Assembly: GCA_020629155.1 (NCBI GenBank)
Contig: JAHDDW010000010.1
Span: 59,734-123,733 of the forward strand
From: Acidimicrobiales bacterium
GTDB lineage: Bacteria > Actinomycetota > Acidimicrobiia > Acidimicrobiales > SZUA-35
Direction of reading: 5' to 3'
DNA length: 64,000 nucleotides
Positions 63,420 through 64,000 of this stretch are shown piece by piece (position 1 is the first letter of the stretch; each line of letters begins with the position of its first letter). Position numbers and translations under genes: made by a program. The notes under the pieces were generated by a model. The model did not search any database, was not told the origin of the DNA, and was given only the letters and a program-made list of their open reading frames with translations.

Positions 63420-63763
63420 GTGGATGGGAAATCTTCTGCGGTTTTCTTTCCGTATGGGTTTGTTTCAAAAACCCTATGGATAAAGGACTTTGAAGGATCT
63501 CAATGTTGTCTGGTCAAAGAAACTCAAACATTATCCCGATTTCAGGTTGCGTATATTCTGAATCGTGGCTACTATAGTACTTCGCTTCAACGGCACGAAA
63601 GTTACTCTCAGTAGTGAATCGGAACCGATTGAAGTATGAGTTATGACAGCATTTATTTAAATGTTTAGTTGCTTCTTGTTTAAGAAGTTGCGTTGTCATG
63701 TTCAGCTCCTTGAAAACGGAAGAGAGAATTACGCAGCGTGTGCGGAGTATTGTTAATTACCAA
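63420..63763. other. Gene-free stretch between tyrS and the rRNA promoter
   Basis: Two short frames exist (63420-63614 plus, 63514-63699 minus) but have no family resemblance, no ribosome-binding site and no promoter box. I see no tRNA gene here. There is no strong terminator after tyrS. The stretch probably holds the upstream part of the rRNA promoter region. Confidence 0.5.
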
Positions 63764-63791
63764 TTGTAACAGTACCCCGTCATATTATAAA
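63764..63791 (+). promoter_or_regulatory. Candidate rRNA operon promoter
   Basis: TTGTAA (63764-63769) and TATAAA (63786-63791) are 16 bases apart; TATTAT at 63783-63788 is an alternative -10. Transcription from here would give a leader of about 145 bases before the 16S gene. Confidence 0.5.
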
Positions 63792-63802
63792 TAAAATTAA
63801 GC

Positions 63803-63834
63803 CGGTCAAATCAAATTTCCTTTTGGTTTGACCG
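63803..63834 (+). promoter_or_regulatory. Leader hairpin of the rRNA transcript
   Basis: CGGTCAAA (63803-63810) pairs with TTTGACCG (63827-63834), a perfect 8-bp stem. It may be part of the antitermination or processing leader. A second hairpin, GTGATTG (63909-63915) / CAATCAC (63929-63935), lies right before the 16S 5' end. Confidence 0.5.
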
Positions 63835-63888
63835 TCGAGAAGTGAGGTGGTACTCACTAGCTCGACATGATCTTGTGATTGTTAACTC

Positions 63889-63902
63889 TTGTTTGAAAGC
63901 CC
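63889..63902 (+). promoter_or_regulatory. boxA-like antitermination element
   Basis: TTGTTTGAAAGCCC resembles the actinobacterial rRNA boxA (TTGTTTGAGAACTC), which binds NusB-S10. It lies about 40 bases before the 16S gene, a normal place. Confidence 0.6.
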
Positions 63903-63942
63903 TTTGTGGTGATTGATCAAAAGTGCAGCAATCACGAATTCT

Positions 63943-64000
63943 CTAATGGAGAGTTTGATCCTGGCTCAGGACGAACGCTGGCGGCGTGCTTAACACATGC
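63943..64000 (+). rRNA. rrs: 16S ribosomal RNA, 5' end
   Basis: The sequence GAGTTTGATCCTGGCTCAGG (63951-63970), continued by ACGAACGCTGGCGGCGTGCT and TAACACATGC, is the universal 16S start; it includes the 27F primer site. By comparison with E. coli numbering the mature 5' end is about 63943. The gene runs beyond the window. Confidence 0.98.

Noticed and set aside
63420..63699. Two small frames between tyrS and 16S rRNA
   Set aside because: They overlap on opposite strands and have no start signals or family resemblance; the region is better read as gene-free.

Overview
The window is a chromosomal segment of a bacterium with a moderate G+C content (roughly 45%, estimated by eye) and dense, mostly overlapping genes. 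Several traits point to Actinomycetota, probably class Acidimicrobiia: a zinc-ribbon S14 (type Z), a short-LID adenylate kinase, a CPWC DsbA-family protein resembling the mycothiol-dependent Rv2466c group, a DUF4913 gene beside a TraD/TraG-like ATPase, DUF4214 and DUF2752 proteins, and a boxA of the actinobacterial TTGTTTGA type ahead of 16S rRNA. The taxonomic call is an inference from gene content, not from a phylogeny.

Layout. 1-1566: end of rplA, then rplJ-rplL behind an L10-leader-like region. 1567-2798: a small leaderless ORF and an S51 peptidase. 3040-10716: rpoB-rpoC, closed by a strong terminator. 10745-11554: a CPBP membrane protease. 11744-16386: the str operon (rpsL, rpsG, fusA, tuf) with rpsJ as its last gene. 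16387-20339: an accessory island that splits rpsJ from rplC, holding a DUF1800/DUF1501 pair, a remnant of a duplicated DUF1800 start, and an isochorismatase-like gene flanked by inverted copies of a dispersed repeat. 20340-35561: the S10-spc-alpha block from rplC to truA, including secY, adk, infA, rpmJ and rpoA. 35694-41351: an orphan conjugation-type coupling ATPase with DUF4913, exported proteins and a SpoU methyltransferase. 41505-49261: an MBL-fold thioesterase-like enzyme, pheA, small membrane proteins, the arginine genes argC-argB-argD-argF (argC carries an apparent frameshift) and a threonine/serine dehydratase-like enzyme. 49426-54082: glpD, then an ECF sigma factor with a membrane-anchored sensor-like partner and a paralogous lipoprotein. 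54157-57256: purH, a DUF433/DUF5615 toxin-antitoxin-like pair whose antitoxin gene is frameshifted, and folD. 57319-63419: a DUF4214/phosphodiester-glycosidase exported protein, a Nudix hydrolase, small membrane proteins, a DsbA-family protein and tyrS. 63764-64000: promoter, leader and first bases of a 16S rRNA gene.

Three window-wide patterns stand out. First, at least fourteen genes have a TANNNT hexamer ending 6-8 bases before an ATG or GTG start and no usable Shine-Dalgarno sequence, which predicts leaderless transcripts for stand-alone genes, whereas ribosomal operons are translationally coupled. Second, two families of dispersed intergenic repeats occupy gene ends: one of about 80-110 bp built around a CGCCCCGAGCGGAGCGG core and usually joined to a terminator hairpin, the other a Neisseria dRS3-like palindrome expanded into short tandem arrays. 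Third, two otherwise intact genes (argC and the DUF433 gene) are each broken by what looks like one missing base directly after a glycine codon; whether these are true mutations, recoding or sequence errors cannot be decided here.

Functionally most of the window is the translation and transcription core. The accessory genes add envelope sensing (sigma factor, membrane partner, lipoprotein), arginine, phenylalanine, purine and one-carbon metabolism, glycerol-3-phosphate oxidation and thiol-redox functions.
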